NCBI RefSeq assembly: GCF_000301035.1 | Contig: NZ_JH932292.1 | Location: 1,292,857-1,356,856 of the forward strand | DNA: 64,000 nucleotides | Reading direction: 5' to 3' | Source of the DNA: Facklamia hominis CCUG 36813 | GTDB lineage: Bacteria; Bacillota; Bacilli; Lactobacillales; Aerococcaceae | Shown: positions 1 through 6,866 of the stretch, in pieces | How positions within the stretch are numbered: position 1 is the stretch's first letter | Layout of the letters: the number at the start of each line of letters is the position of its first letter | Made by a program: the position numbers and the translations under genes | Notes under the pieces: generated by a model | The model's database searches: none | What the model saw: only the letters and a program-made list of their open reading frames with translations | Told to the model about the DNA's origin: nothing

Positions 1-144
1 ATAGCAGAATTCCGGCTTGAAAATCCTGATTTAAGCTTAAAAGAATTAGGTCATCAAGTGCCAGGAGGACCGATATCTAAATCAGGTGTTAATCACCGCT
101 TAAGGAAGATCATTCAAATTGCAGAGCAAATTCAAAATGAATAG
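1..144 (+). CDS. whiA: WhiA C-terminal fragment (DNA-binding regulator), cut by window start
   Basis: The reading frame is open from base 1 to a TAG at 142-144, giving the last 47 residues of a protein whose start lies outside the window. The end reads as the C-terminal helix-turn-helix of WhiA: a '[10 protein letters not shown]' helix followed by '[12 protein letters not shown]', which is highly conserved in the family. WhiA is a LAGLIDADG-fold plus HTH protein linked to cell division and chromosome segregation in Firmicutes. The usual partners rapZ and yvcK would lie upstream, outside the window. Confidence 0.85.
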   Translation: MAEFRLENPDLSLKELGHQVPGGPISKSGVNHRLRKIIQIAEQIQNE

Positions 145-201
145 CGCAAATGATGGCTGATAGACTATCTAGTTATTAGTAATGATTTAAGGAGGATATC
201 G

Positions 202-654
202 ATGAACCAGATAGTTTTTGTCGGTCGAATTTGCCGAGATATTGAAATAAAATCCGCTGGTGAAAATTCTAAAGTGGTCAATAATGCGTTAGCTATTCCG
301 AGGACCTATCGTGATCGTAATGGGGAGACTATTACCGATTTTATTCCATTTGTGGCTTGGAATGGCTTAGCGACGATGTTGCATAAGTTTGCTTGTAAGG
401 GGCAACGTATCGCCATTTCTGGCATGATGCAAAGTCGAAAGTATCAGGATAAAGATAATAAGTCGGTTTATGTGATTGAATGTCATGCCCAAGAAATTGA
501 GTTATTGGATCGGCCGTCGGCTAAGAGTAAAGAAGATCAAAGTTTTAAGAATGGTGGCTCAGAGTCAGATGACGAGACCAAGGAAAGTATGCAGATTGCA
601 AGAGAAATGGTCGATCAAGTGATTGATCAATTGAAAGAAGAGTCCACGGTATAA
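202..654 (+). CDS. Single-stranded DNA-binding protein (SSB family), no acidic tip
   Basis: A 150-residue protein with one SSB-type OB fold over about residues 1-105, opening with 'MNQIVFVGRICRDIEI', with the aromatic and basic strands typical of the family ('FIPFVAWNGLA', 'GQRIAISGMMQSRKY'). SSB proteins coat single-stranded DNA and recruit repair and replication partners through a C-terminal 'DDDIPF'-like tip. Here the tail is short and ends 'DQLKEESTV', with no such tip. That fits a secondary SSB paralogue rather than the essential one, which in Firmicutes usually sits between rpsF and rpsR. An AAGGAGG ribosome site lies about 8 bases before the ATG. It follows whiA by 57 bases. Confidence 0.8.
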   Translation: MNQIVFVGRICRDIEIKSAGENSKVVNNALAIPRTYRDRNGETITDFIPFVAWNGLATMLHKFACKGQRIAISGMMQSRKYQDKDNKSVYVIECHAQEIELLDRPSAKSKEDQSFKNGGSESDDETKESMQIAREMVDQVIDQLKEESTV

Positions 655-681
655 ACGGAAAAGTTTAATATACTAATTTGA

Positions 682-717
682 AGAACTTATGGCGAGAGTG
701 TCATAGGTTCTTTTTTT
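682..717 (+). terminator. Rho-independent terminator after the ssb-like gene
   Basis: The arms AGAACTTATG and CATAGGTTCT pair over 10 bp with one G-U pair, and are followed by seven T residues. It separates the SSB-like gene from the two-component system. Confidence 0.8.
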
Positions 718-749
718 ATGATTGCGATGTGATTTAGGGGGTTTTAAGG

Positions 750-755
750 TATAAT
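750..755 (+). promoter_or_regulatory. -10 box for the two-component operon
   Basis: A perfect TATAAT lies 44 bases before the preferred response-regulator start. No good -35 is seen at 16-18 bases spacing, so only the -10 is claimed. Confidence 0.5.
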
Positions 756-799
756 GAGGTTGGAAGGTTTAAGGCTAGCCAAAGAAAGGAATGAGAATA

Positions 800-1513
800 A
801 TGAAGATATTGATGATCGAAGATAATAGTTCAGTGTGTGAAATGATGGGAATGTTTTTTGAAAAAGAAGCATTTGAAGCTAGCTTTTATGGAGATGGAAA
901 AGAAGGCTTTGATGCCTATCAAGCGGATCCTGAAATATGGGATCTAGTAATTTTGGATTTAAACTTGCCTTCTATGGATGGGATGACAATTTGTCGAAAA
1001 ATGCGTGAAATTTCAAAAGAAACACCGATTATTATGTTGACAGCACAAGACTCTGAGTCGGATCAGGTTATTGGTTTAGAGATGGGAGCAGATGATTATG
1101 TGACTAAGCCATTTAGTCCGCTAACTTTACTAGCTCGTATGAAGGCACTTCACCGCCGTGCTCATATTTCAATGAAGGATCATCCAACTCAAGAAGAGGA
1201 CCAATTTAATATTCAGACCGATACCGTCAAAATTAATACCACAACACGTGAGGCTTATTATAATGAGCAACTTGTTGAAAATTTAACGCCCAAGGAATTT
1301 GAGTTATTAGTTATGTTTGCTAAGCATCCAAAGCGTGTCTTTACCCGGGAGCAGCTTTTAAAAAGCATTTGGGAAGACCCTTTTTATGGTGATGAACGGA
1401 CAGTTGACGCTCATATTAAAAAATTAAGACAAAAACTTGAAAATTATGGTCCTCAGTTAATTCAAACCGTTTGGGGTGTGGGATATAAATTTGACGAGCA
1501 TGATGGGGAATAA
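800..1513 (+). CDS. OmpR/PhoB-family response regulator
   Basis: It has a receiver domain at about residues 1-118 and a winged-helix DNA-binding domain at about 140-235 ('LTPKEFELL', then 'DERTVDAHIKKLR', 'TVWGVGYKF'). With the start at 800, the phosphoacceptor is Asp53 in 'VILDLNLP'; the acidic pair is 'IEDN' and the switch lysine lies in 'DYVTKPF'. An ATG also occurs at 791, but it abuts the AAAGGA ribosome site; 800 has normal spacing and the standard receiver opening. The histidine kinase follows after 3 bases. This makes a cotranscribed two-component system; targets are unknown. It is not WalR by context, since walHIJ and htrA genes are absent. Confidence 0.9.
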   Translation: MKILMIEDNSSVCEMMGMFFEKEAFEASFYGDGKEGFDAYQADPEIWDLVILDLNLPSMDGMTICRKMREISKETPIIMLTAQDSESDQVIGLEMGADDYVTKPFSPLTLLARMKALHRRAHISMKDHPTQEEDQFNIQTDTVKINTTTREAYYNEQLVENLTPKEFELLVMFAKHPKRVFTREQLLKSIWEDPFYGDERTVDAHIKKLRQKLENYGPQLIQTVWGVGYKFDEHDGE

Positions 1514-1516
1514 ACT

Positions 1517-2962
1517 ATGAAGTTCTTGTGGCAACAGATCATTGTCTTTTTCGTGGTTTTGTTAACAGCCTTATCGATCTCTGCTTATGGGATCTCACAT
1601 TATATGGAAAAACATATCTATAATGAACGGGAGAATCAATTACTGCTATATGGTGAAAATATTGTTAATAATGCTTTTTCACGCAATGATCTGGTTATCG
1701 CTTCGCAATTGCTAGCAAGTGAGAAGATAATGATCCAAGTGTATCTATCGGATGGGCGGATAATCTATCCTACTTATGATCAACGTTTTTCCTCAAAACT
1801 GAGTCAGAGTGACCTGGATCAAATTGCGAATGGTCGAAGTATCGGACTTAGGTTCTCACAACGACTAGTGAACCCATCAACTCAGGAACAAATGGCTACA
1901 GTGTATATTCCGTTAGAGGAGAATCAAGTTGCAGGATTTCCTTCGGGTTTTATTTCTTTAGGAGCCCCTTTAGAAGATTTGGAAGTCCAGGTTTCAACCA
2001 TGCAGCGACAGATTTTTATATCTTATTTAGTGGCGAGTTTTGTGGGAGTATTAATAAGTATTGTGTATTCTCTTTACCAAACAAAAAAACTGAAGCATTT
2101 ACAAAAAGCGACACAAGAGATTGCTGCTGGGCACTATCAAGTGGAGGTAAATACGGAAGGAAAAGATGAGTTTGCGGATTTAGCACGCGATTTTCAATTA
2201 ATGGCCGATTCGTTGGTGGAGTATCAAGCAGAAATTAAGCGGCAGGAAAGTCTAAGACGGCAATTTATGATGGATGCTGCTCATGAAATGCGAACTCCGT
2301 TGACCACCATGTCTGGTCTCTTGGAAGGCTTACAGTACGATATGATTCCTGAGAGTCAAAAAGCACGTTCCTTGGAATTGATTCAGTCGGAAACAAAACG
2401 TTTGACCCGGCTTGTGAATGAAAATTTGGATTATGAAAAGATACGAAGTCGGCAGATCGTTCTTAAAAAAACAGCCATTAAGGGTAAGACTTTGTTTGAG
2501 CATTTGAAAACACAAATGCAAACGAAGGCAGATGATAAAAATGATCGCATTGTTATCCAAGCTAGCGATGATCTGATTATATGGGCAGATTATGATCGTC
2601 TTTTGCAAATACTCATTAATTTAGTAAATAATGCTATTCAATTTTCTAGTGATAGTGATATCCAAATTTTAGGATCCATGGAGGACGAAGGATCCATGAT
2701 TCAAGTTAAAGACCATGGCATCGGGATTGAAGCTGAAAAGATTAAGTTGATTTGGGAAAGATTTTATAAAGTAGATGTTTCACGTAAAAGTACCAAGTTT
2801 GGCGAATCAGGGATTGGTTTAGCGGTAGTTCAGTCATTAGTCGAAGCTCATGAAGGAAAAATTGAAGTGGAGAGTGAAGAAGGTCAGGGTACGACCTTCA
2901 CTATTCGCTTGCCACATCAAAATGGCACCAGTGAGGAAAAGGAGTCAAATAATGATGACTAG
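1517..2962 (+). CDS. Sensor histidine kinase, partner of the preceding regulator
   Basis: A 481-residue membrane kinase. TM1 covers about residues 8-28, an extracellular loop of about 140 residues follows, then TM2 at 168-188, HAMP to about 240, and a HisKA dimerisation helix with phospho-acceptor His256 in 'DAAHEMRTP'. The HATPase domain has an N box near 366 ('NLVNNAIQFS'), a G1 box near 400 ('DHGIGIE') and a G2 box 'GESGIGLAVV'. It would autophosphorylate and transfer to Asp53 of the neighbouring regulator. There is no PAS domain, so sensing is probably by the external loop. The signal is unknown. The 3' end overlaps the next gene by 11 bases. Confidence 0.9.
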   Translation: MKFLWQQIIVFFVVLLTALSISAYGISHYMEKHIYNERENQLLLYGENIVNNAFSRNDLVIASQLLASEKIMIQVYLSDGRIIYPTYDQRFSSKLSQSDLDQIANGRSIGLRFSQRLVNPSTQEQMATVYIPLEENQVAGFPSGFISLGAPLEDLEVQVSTMQRQIFISYLVASFVGVLISIVYSLYQTKKLKHLQKATQEIAAGHYQVEVNTEGKDEFADLARDFQLMADSLVEYQAEIKRQESLRRQFMMDAAHEMRTPLTTMSGLLEGLQYDMIPESQKARSLELIQSETKRLTRLVNENLDYEKIRSRQIVLKKTAIKGKTLFEHLKTQMQTKADDKNDRIVIQASDDLIIWADYDRLLQILINLVNNAIQFSSDSDIQILGSMEDEGSMIQVKDHGIGIEAEKIKLIWERFYKVDVSRKSTKFGESGIGLAVVQSLVEAHEGKIEVESEEGQGTTFTIRLPHQNGTSEEKESNNDD

Positions 2963-3638
2963 TTTAGTCTTAATTGCTCATGATCAATTAGCAGAATCAG
3001 GTAGTCAACAATTTTTAATCGAGAGCGGTCATTCTTTGGCAGAAGTTGAGTATGTGGATCTGTATGATCAATGGAAAAATAAAGGGGATTTTGATTCTGA
3101 TCAAGAAATAGCCCGTATCTTATCCTACGACCAACTCTTTTTGCAATTTCCTATTTATTGGTACCAAGCTCCCTTCATCTTAAAGGTATGGTTGGATCAA
3201 GTTTTTAGCCAAGATAAGTTGAATCGACGCTTACATCAACGATTACAAGGACATCCTTTGGGGATCATTACGGTTGCTGGGAGTCAGTCGGATGATTATC
3301 AATTTTATGGACGGCAAAAAATTACCCTTTCTTCGATGTTGGCACCTTATTACGCCTGGGCTAATTATTTTGATTTAAAAACATTTTCGCCTTTTTCAAT
3401 CTTTCAATATCATTATTTAACGGAGTCAGAAAGGTTGGAGCTAATGATTGATTATTCTTTGTATCTTAATGAAGGAAAAGTTCATGATTTTAAAGCTCGG
3501 CAAGAATATATTATTAAGCTAGTAAATAATTTAAAGTTAGATCTTTCCGATGTTGATCAATGGCTGTTTGACCAATTTTTGGAGAAGCTAAATGAACAAA
3601 AAGAAGACTTGCATTTTTTTGAAGAAATGGAGTGGTAA
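2952..3638 (+). CDS. Flavodoxin-fold NAD(P)H oxidoreductase (quinone reductase-like)
   Basis: A 228-residue protein resembling the NAD(P)H dehydrogenase (quinone)/Kef-ancillary family. It shows an opening beta strand 'SLVLIAHD', then 'LQFPIYWYQAPFILKVWLDQVF', the FMN/quinone-contact segment of this family, and 'PLGIITVAGS'. These enzymes use FMN to pass two electrons from NAD(P)H to quinones or other acceptors. I start at ATG 2952 (2955 is also possible), just after a GGAG; the open frame extends 102 bases further up inside the kinase gene. Overlap with the kinase suggests translational coupling, so the two-component system may sense redox or cell-envelope stress (inference). Confidence 0.75.
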   Translation: MMTSLVLIAHDQLAESGSQQFLIESGHSLAEVEYVDLYDQWKNKGDFDSDQEIARILSYDQLFLQFPIYWYQAPFILKVWLDQVFSQDKLNRRLHQRLQGHPLGIITVAGSQSDDYQFYGRQKITLSSMLAPYYAWANYFDLKTFSPFSIFQYHYLTESERLELMIDYSLYLNEGKVHDFKARQEYIIKLVNNLKLDLSDVDQWLFDQFLEKLNEQKEDLHFFEEMEW

Positions 3639-3644
3639 CGAGAA

Positions 3645-3824
3645 ATGGAAAAGTGGGAGTATGAAGAAGCCATGACACAATGGATTCAAAAGGCCAAGGA
3701 ATACCCAACGCGAGCCATTCTTAAAAATGCTGGATTGTTATATAAAGAACAGAAAAAAAGATTGGAAGATTATCAACAGCGATTAGATGGGCAAATGTGG
3801 CGCGTGAGTGATTGGAAAAAATAA
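3645..3824 (+). CDS. Small conserved-looking protein of unknown function, 59 aa
   Basis: ATG 3645 to TAA 3822-3824 gives a 59-residue, highly charged, helical protein (Glu/Lys/Gln-rich, three Trp residues, ending 'WRVSDWKK'). It starts 6 bases after the oxidoreductase gene, with a GGAG about 12 bases upstream inside the end of that gene, so it is probably the last gene of the two-component operon. I do not recognise a domain; there is no membrane segment or cysteine. The tyrS promoter overlaps its last codons. It could be a small partner of the oxidoreductase or chance coding, but length, spacing and codon use look real. Confidence 0.5.
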   Translation: MEKWEYEEAMTQWIQKAKEYPTRAILKNAGLLYKEQKKRLEDYQQRLDGQMWRVSDWKK

Positions 3825-3841
3825 TTAAGATTTGCTATAAT
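3812..3841 (+). promoter_or_regulatory. tyrS promoter, extended -10
   Basis: TTGGAA at 3812-3817 and TATAAT at 3836-3841 are 18 bases apart, with TGC just before the -10. The leader is only about 35 bases, too short for a T-box. Confidence 0.6.
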
Positions 3842-3881
3842 GTTTTAACTAAAGAAAAATCAAGTATAGAAGGAGAACATA

Positions 3882-5156
3882 ATGTCGATTATTGAAGAGC
3901 TAGAATGGCGCGGAGCGGTCAATCAACAAACTGATGCAAAGGGATTAGCGGATTTATTAGCGAAAAAAGCGATTCATTTATATTGTGGCGTAGATCCTAC
4001 GGGAGATTCAATGCATATTGGACATTTGATTCCATTTATGGTTTTGAAAAGATTTCAGCTTCAAGGGTATCATCCGGTTGTAGTTATTGGTGGAGCCACT
4101 GGTTCGATTGGTGACCCTTCTGGTCGAACGAGTGAACGGACGCTTCAAACAATGGATGTTGTTCGTAAAAACGCTGAAAAATTAACACAACAAATGGAAA
4201 AATTGTTTCTTAAAGGCGACACGAGTGAGAATTCCTTCCAAATTGTGAATAATAATGATTGGTTAAGTCAATTATCGGCTTTAGATTTTTTAAGGGATTA
4301 TGGTAAACACTTTAATGTGAATACGATGTTAGCGAAGGACGTTGTCGCTTCGCGGTTGGATAATGGGATCTCCTTTACTGAGTTTGCCTATCAAATTCTT
4401 CAATCGATCGACTGTTTACATCTTTATAAAAATAATGAAGTTCAATTGCAAATCGGTGGAAGCGATCAATGGGGAAATATTACAGCTTCAATTGATTTCA
4501 TTCGTCGTGTTGAGGGGCCGGAAGCCGAGGTCTATGGATTAACAATTCCCTTAATGCTTAAAGCTGATGGTACGAAGTTTGGTAAATCAGCTGGAGGTCA
4601 GACAGTATGGTTAGATGCAGAAAAGACAACCCCTTATGAGTTTTATCAGTTCTGGCTTAATCAAGCAGATGAAGATGTTGTAAAATATTTGAAATATTTT
4701 ACTTTCTTAACGAAAGAAGAGATTGACCAATTAGCTGCAGAAGTTGAAAGTCAGCCTCATTTAAGACATGCTCAAAAACGCTTAGCTGAAGAAATCACTC
4801 AGTTTGTTCATGGTAGTGAAGCTTTAGCGGAAGCACAAAAAATTACTGAAGCTTTATTTACTGGTCAGGTTCAAGATTTAACCGCTAAACAAATTCAAGC
4901 TGGATTTCAAAATATGCCTCAGGCAAGTATTTCAGATCAGCCAACTAATATTGCTGTTTGGTTAGTGGATGCGGGAATTGTTTCTTCTCGTCGACAAGCG
5001 AGGGAGTTTATTGAAAACGGCGCTATATTACTGAACGGTCAAAAAGTAACCGATGTGGATTATGAGGTGTCTAAAGAAGATGCGATTGAAGGACGGTATA
5101 TTTTAGTCCGTCGCGGAAAGAAGAATTATACCTTGGTTGAATTACAGGAAAATTAA
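3882..5156 (+). CDS. tyrS: Tyrosyl-tRNA synthetase
   Basis: Class I synthetase of 424 residues that charges tRNA-Tyr with tyrosine using ATP. It has a 'HIGH' motif at 45-48, a 'KMSKS' equivalent 'KFGKS' at 232-236, and the tyrosine-site strand 'YCGVDPTGDSMHIGH'. A C-terminal S4 RNA-binding domain covers about 350-415 ('VSSRRQAREFIENGAILLNG'). The length matches the bacterial TyrRS (TyrS) type. AGAAGGAG precedes the ATG. It is monocistronic, with its own extended -10 promoter and a strong terminator. Unlike many Firmicutes tyrS genes it has no room for a T-box leader. Confidence 0.97.
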   Translation: MSIIEELEWRGAVNQQTDAKGLADLLAKKAIHLYCGVDPTGDSMHIGHLIPFMVLKRFQLQGYHPVVVIGGATGSIGDPSGRTSERTLQTMDVVRKNAEKLTQQMEKLFLKGDTSENSFQIVNNNDWLSQLSALDFLRDYGKHFNVNTMLAKDVVASRLDNGISFTEFAYQILQSIDCLHLYKNNEVQLQIGGSDQWGNITASIDFIRRVEGPEAEVYGLTIPLMLKADGTKFGKSAGGQTVWLDAEKTTPYEFYQFWLNQADEDVVKYLKYFTFLTKEEIDQLAAEVESQPHLRHAQKRLAEEITQFVHGSEALAEAQKITEALFTGQVQDLTAKQIQAGFQNMPQASISDQPTNIAVWLVDAGIVSSRRQAREFIENGAILLNGQKVTDVDYEVSKEDAIEGRYILVRRGKKNYTLVELQEN

Positions 5157-5161
5157 GAGTT

Positions 5162-5200
5162 GAAAAACCGTTTAAGAAATAGTCTTTAAACGGTTTTTAA
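5162..5200 (+). terminator. tyrS terminator
   Basis: AAAAACCGTTTAA and TTAAACGGTTTTT are perfect 13-bp complements around a 10-base loop. The T run is built into the 3' arm. The symmetrical A and T runs may allow it to work on both strands. Confidence 0.85.
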
Positions 5201-5372
5201 AATTATTAAAGAATTTCTAAAGAATATTTCTTGAAGATTTCAAATCCTATACGAATTGAAGAAAATAACCACATCAGAACAAGATTGTGTTAAAGTATGG
5301 ATTGTGATGATAAAAATGGACTGATTGGATAGTCCAACCATAAATACATTAACGAACAAGGAGACTTTAACA

Positions 5373-6746
5373 ATGAAGAAGGCAATTTCTAAAAAGATGA
5401 TGAAAACATTGTTGTGTTCTACTTTGCTTGTGACAGCTATTAATCCAATGTTTATAAAAGCACAAGATTTGGCTGATTCAAAGAATTTAAGTCCAGAACA
5501 GACAAGGTTATATGCACAATTAGCCAACGCATATCATTCTGTTGACAGCATTAAGGCTCAAGCTGCTGAATTGCAGGAAGCTATTCAAGCAGATGATGAA
5601 AAAATCGCTGTTTTAGGTCAAGAAATTTCTGAATTAGAAGCTCTAATTGAAAAACGCCAACAACTAATTGCTGATCAAGCTGTGGCCATTCAAAAGAATG
5701 GGGGCACATCAAATTATCTTAGTGTGCTAGCTTCATCAACTTCTATTTCGGATTTTGTTGGTCGGATGGATGTAATTCGTAAGTTAGTATCTTCTAATAA
5801 GGATCTACTAGCTCAGCAAAAAGAAGATAAAGAAACATTAGAATCAAAAATTTCCGAGACCAAAGTAGCAAAGCAAGCGAAAGTGGATTCGATGGTTAGT
5901 TTAGAGGCCTTAAAAGGCGATTTAGAAGCTCAAAGTGCTTTGGTAGAATCGAACTATAATCAATTAGTTACAGAAGGACAATTAGATCAAGCTGAATTAC
6001 AAGCATTAGAAGCTGAAAAACAAAACTATGAAGCAGACCTAGTTGTTTCCAATCCAGAAGCGAGTCAAGAAACAAGCCAAGTGCTTGATCCTCAAGTAAC
6101 GAGCGCTGAAACCACTTCAGTTGCTCCAGCAGTTAGCTCTCAAGAAGTGCTTGAAACAAGTGAAATAGTAGAAACTAGTCAAGAGTCTGTTCAAGAAGCA
6201 ACAACAACTTCACAATGGCAAGAGACGACCCAAGAAGTTGTAGAAACAACGCAAGCTCCTGTAAGTACTCAAGAAGTTGTAGAAACAACACAAGCGCCAC
6301 AAACAGTCGTGGAAGAAACCGTTGAAACGACTGCAGCTCCTGTTCAAGAAGTGGTGGAAACAACGACAGCACCGGCACCTTCTACTGCAAACCTTGGAGA
6401 TGTAATCTCTAATGCACAGAAATATTTGGGTGTTCCTTATGTGTGGGGTGGAAAATCGCCTTCAGGTTTTGATTGTTCAGGTTTCGTTCAATATGTTTAT
6501 CGTGAGACTTATGGTATGGAAATTGGTGGATGGACTGGTGCTCAACAGAATGCAGGAACACGAATTTCAGTTGCAGAAGCACAACCTGGAGATCTTTATT
6601 TCTGGGCAGATGGATCTGGAGGCACTTATCATGTAGCCTTAGCAACAGGTGGTGGTTCTTATATTCATGCTCCTCAACCAGGTCAATCTGTAAGTTATGG
6701 TAGCGTTTCTGGATATGCACCACAATTTGCCGTAAGATTACGTTAA
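5373..6746 (+). CDS. Secreted peptidoglycan hydrolase, coiled coil plus NlpC/P60
   Basis: A 457-residue exported protein. The signal peptide covers about residues 1-30 (KK-rich start, 'CSTLLVTAINPMFIKA'). A PcsB-like coiled coil follows at about 35-235, then a Ser/Thr/Glu linker at about 235-345 with repeated 'QEVVETT' units, and a C-terminal NlpC/P60 domain with catalytic Cys368 ('DCSGF'), His420 ('YHVAL') and His432 ('YIHAP'). This domain cleaves D-Glu-diamino acid bonds in stem peptides, so a role in cell separation is likely. ATG 5373 is chosen over upstream 5325 because AAGGAG lies 9 bases before it and the signal peptide begins there. It is monocistronic, with a terminator after it. Confidence 0.88.
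   Translation: MKKAISKKMMKTLLCSTLLVTAINPMFIKAQDLADSKNLSPEQTRLYAQLANAYHSVDSIKAQAAELQEAIQADDEKIAVLGQEISELEALIEKRQQLIADQAVAIQKNGGTSNYLSVLASSTSISDFVGRMDVIRKLVSSNKDLLAQQKEDKETLESKISETKVAKQAKVDSMVSLEALKGDLEAQSALVESNYNQLVTEGQLDQAELQALEAEKQNYEADLVVSNPEASQETSQVLDPQVTSAETTSVAPAVSSQEVLETSEIVETSQESVQEATTTSQWQETTQEVVETTQAPVSTQEVVETTQAPQTVVEETVETTAAPVQEVVETTTAPAPSTANLGDVISNAQKYLGVPYVWGGKSPSGFDCSGFVQYVYRETYGMEIGGWTGAQQNAGTRISVAEAQPGDLYFWADGSGGTYHVALATGGGSYIHAPQPGQSVSYGSVSGYAPQFAVRLR
6220..6385 (+). repeat. Degenerate in-frame repeats in the hydrolase linker
   Basis: Three copies of a 'QEVVETT' coding unit plus a variant 'VEETVETT', interleaved with 'QAP', 'AAP' or 'TAP'. They form an unstructured spacer of about 55 residues between the coiled coil and the catalytic domain. 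Such repeats can expand or contract between strains. Confidence 0.7.
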
Positions 6747-6755
6747 TAGAATTTT

Positions 6756-6786
6756 AAAAGACTAGGGTGTTCCTAGTCTTTTTTTA
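6756..6786 (+). terminator. Terminator after the NlpC/P60 gene
   Basis: AAAAGACTAGG and CCTAGTCTTTT pair perfectly around a five-base loop, followed by more T residues. Confidence 0.85.
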
Positions 6787-6818
6787 TGGATAGGAATCGC
6801 TTCATATTAAGACTAGTA

Positions 6819-6827
6819 TGTTATAAT
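6819..6827 (+). promoter_or_regulatory. metG extended -10 promoter element
   Basis: TGTTATAAT is an extended -10 located 40 bases before the GTG start of metG. No convincing -35 is seen, as is common for extended -10 promoters. Confidence 0.5.
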
Positions 6828-6866
6828 AAGAGGTAATTCTTAGTTTTAAATAGGAGGTAGCGTTTC

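Noticed and set aside
5288-5308. Possible WalR box before the NlpC/P60 gene (TGTTAA and TGTGAT)
   Set aside because: The half sites are 9 bases apart instead of 5, and the second is imperfect, so it does not fit the WalR consensus.
6409-6723. 104-residue open frame opposite the NlpC/P60 domain
   Set aside because: It lies fully antisense to a well-supported catalytic domain, is His/Leu-rich low-quality protein, and has no ribosome site.
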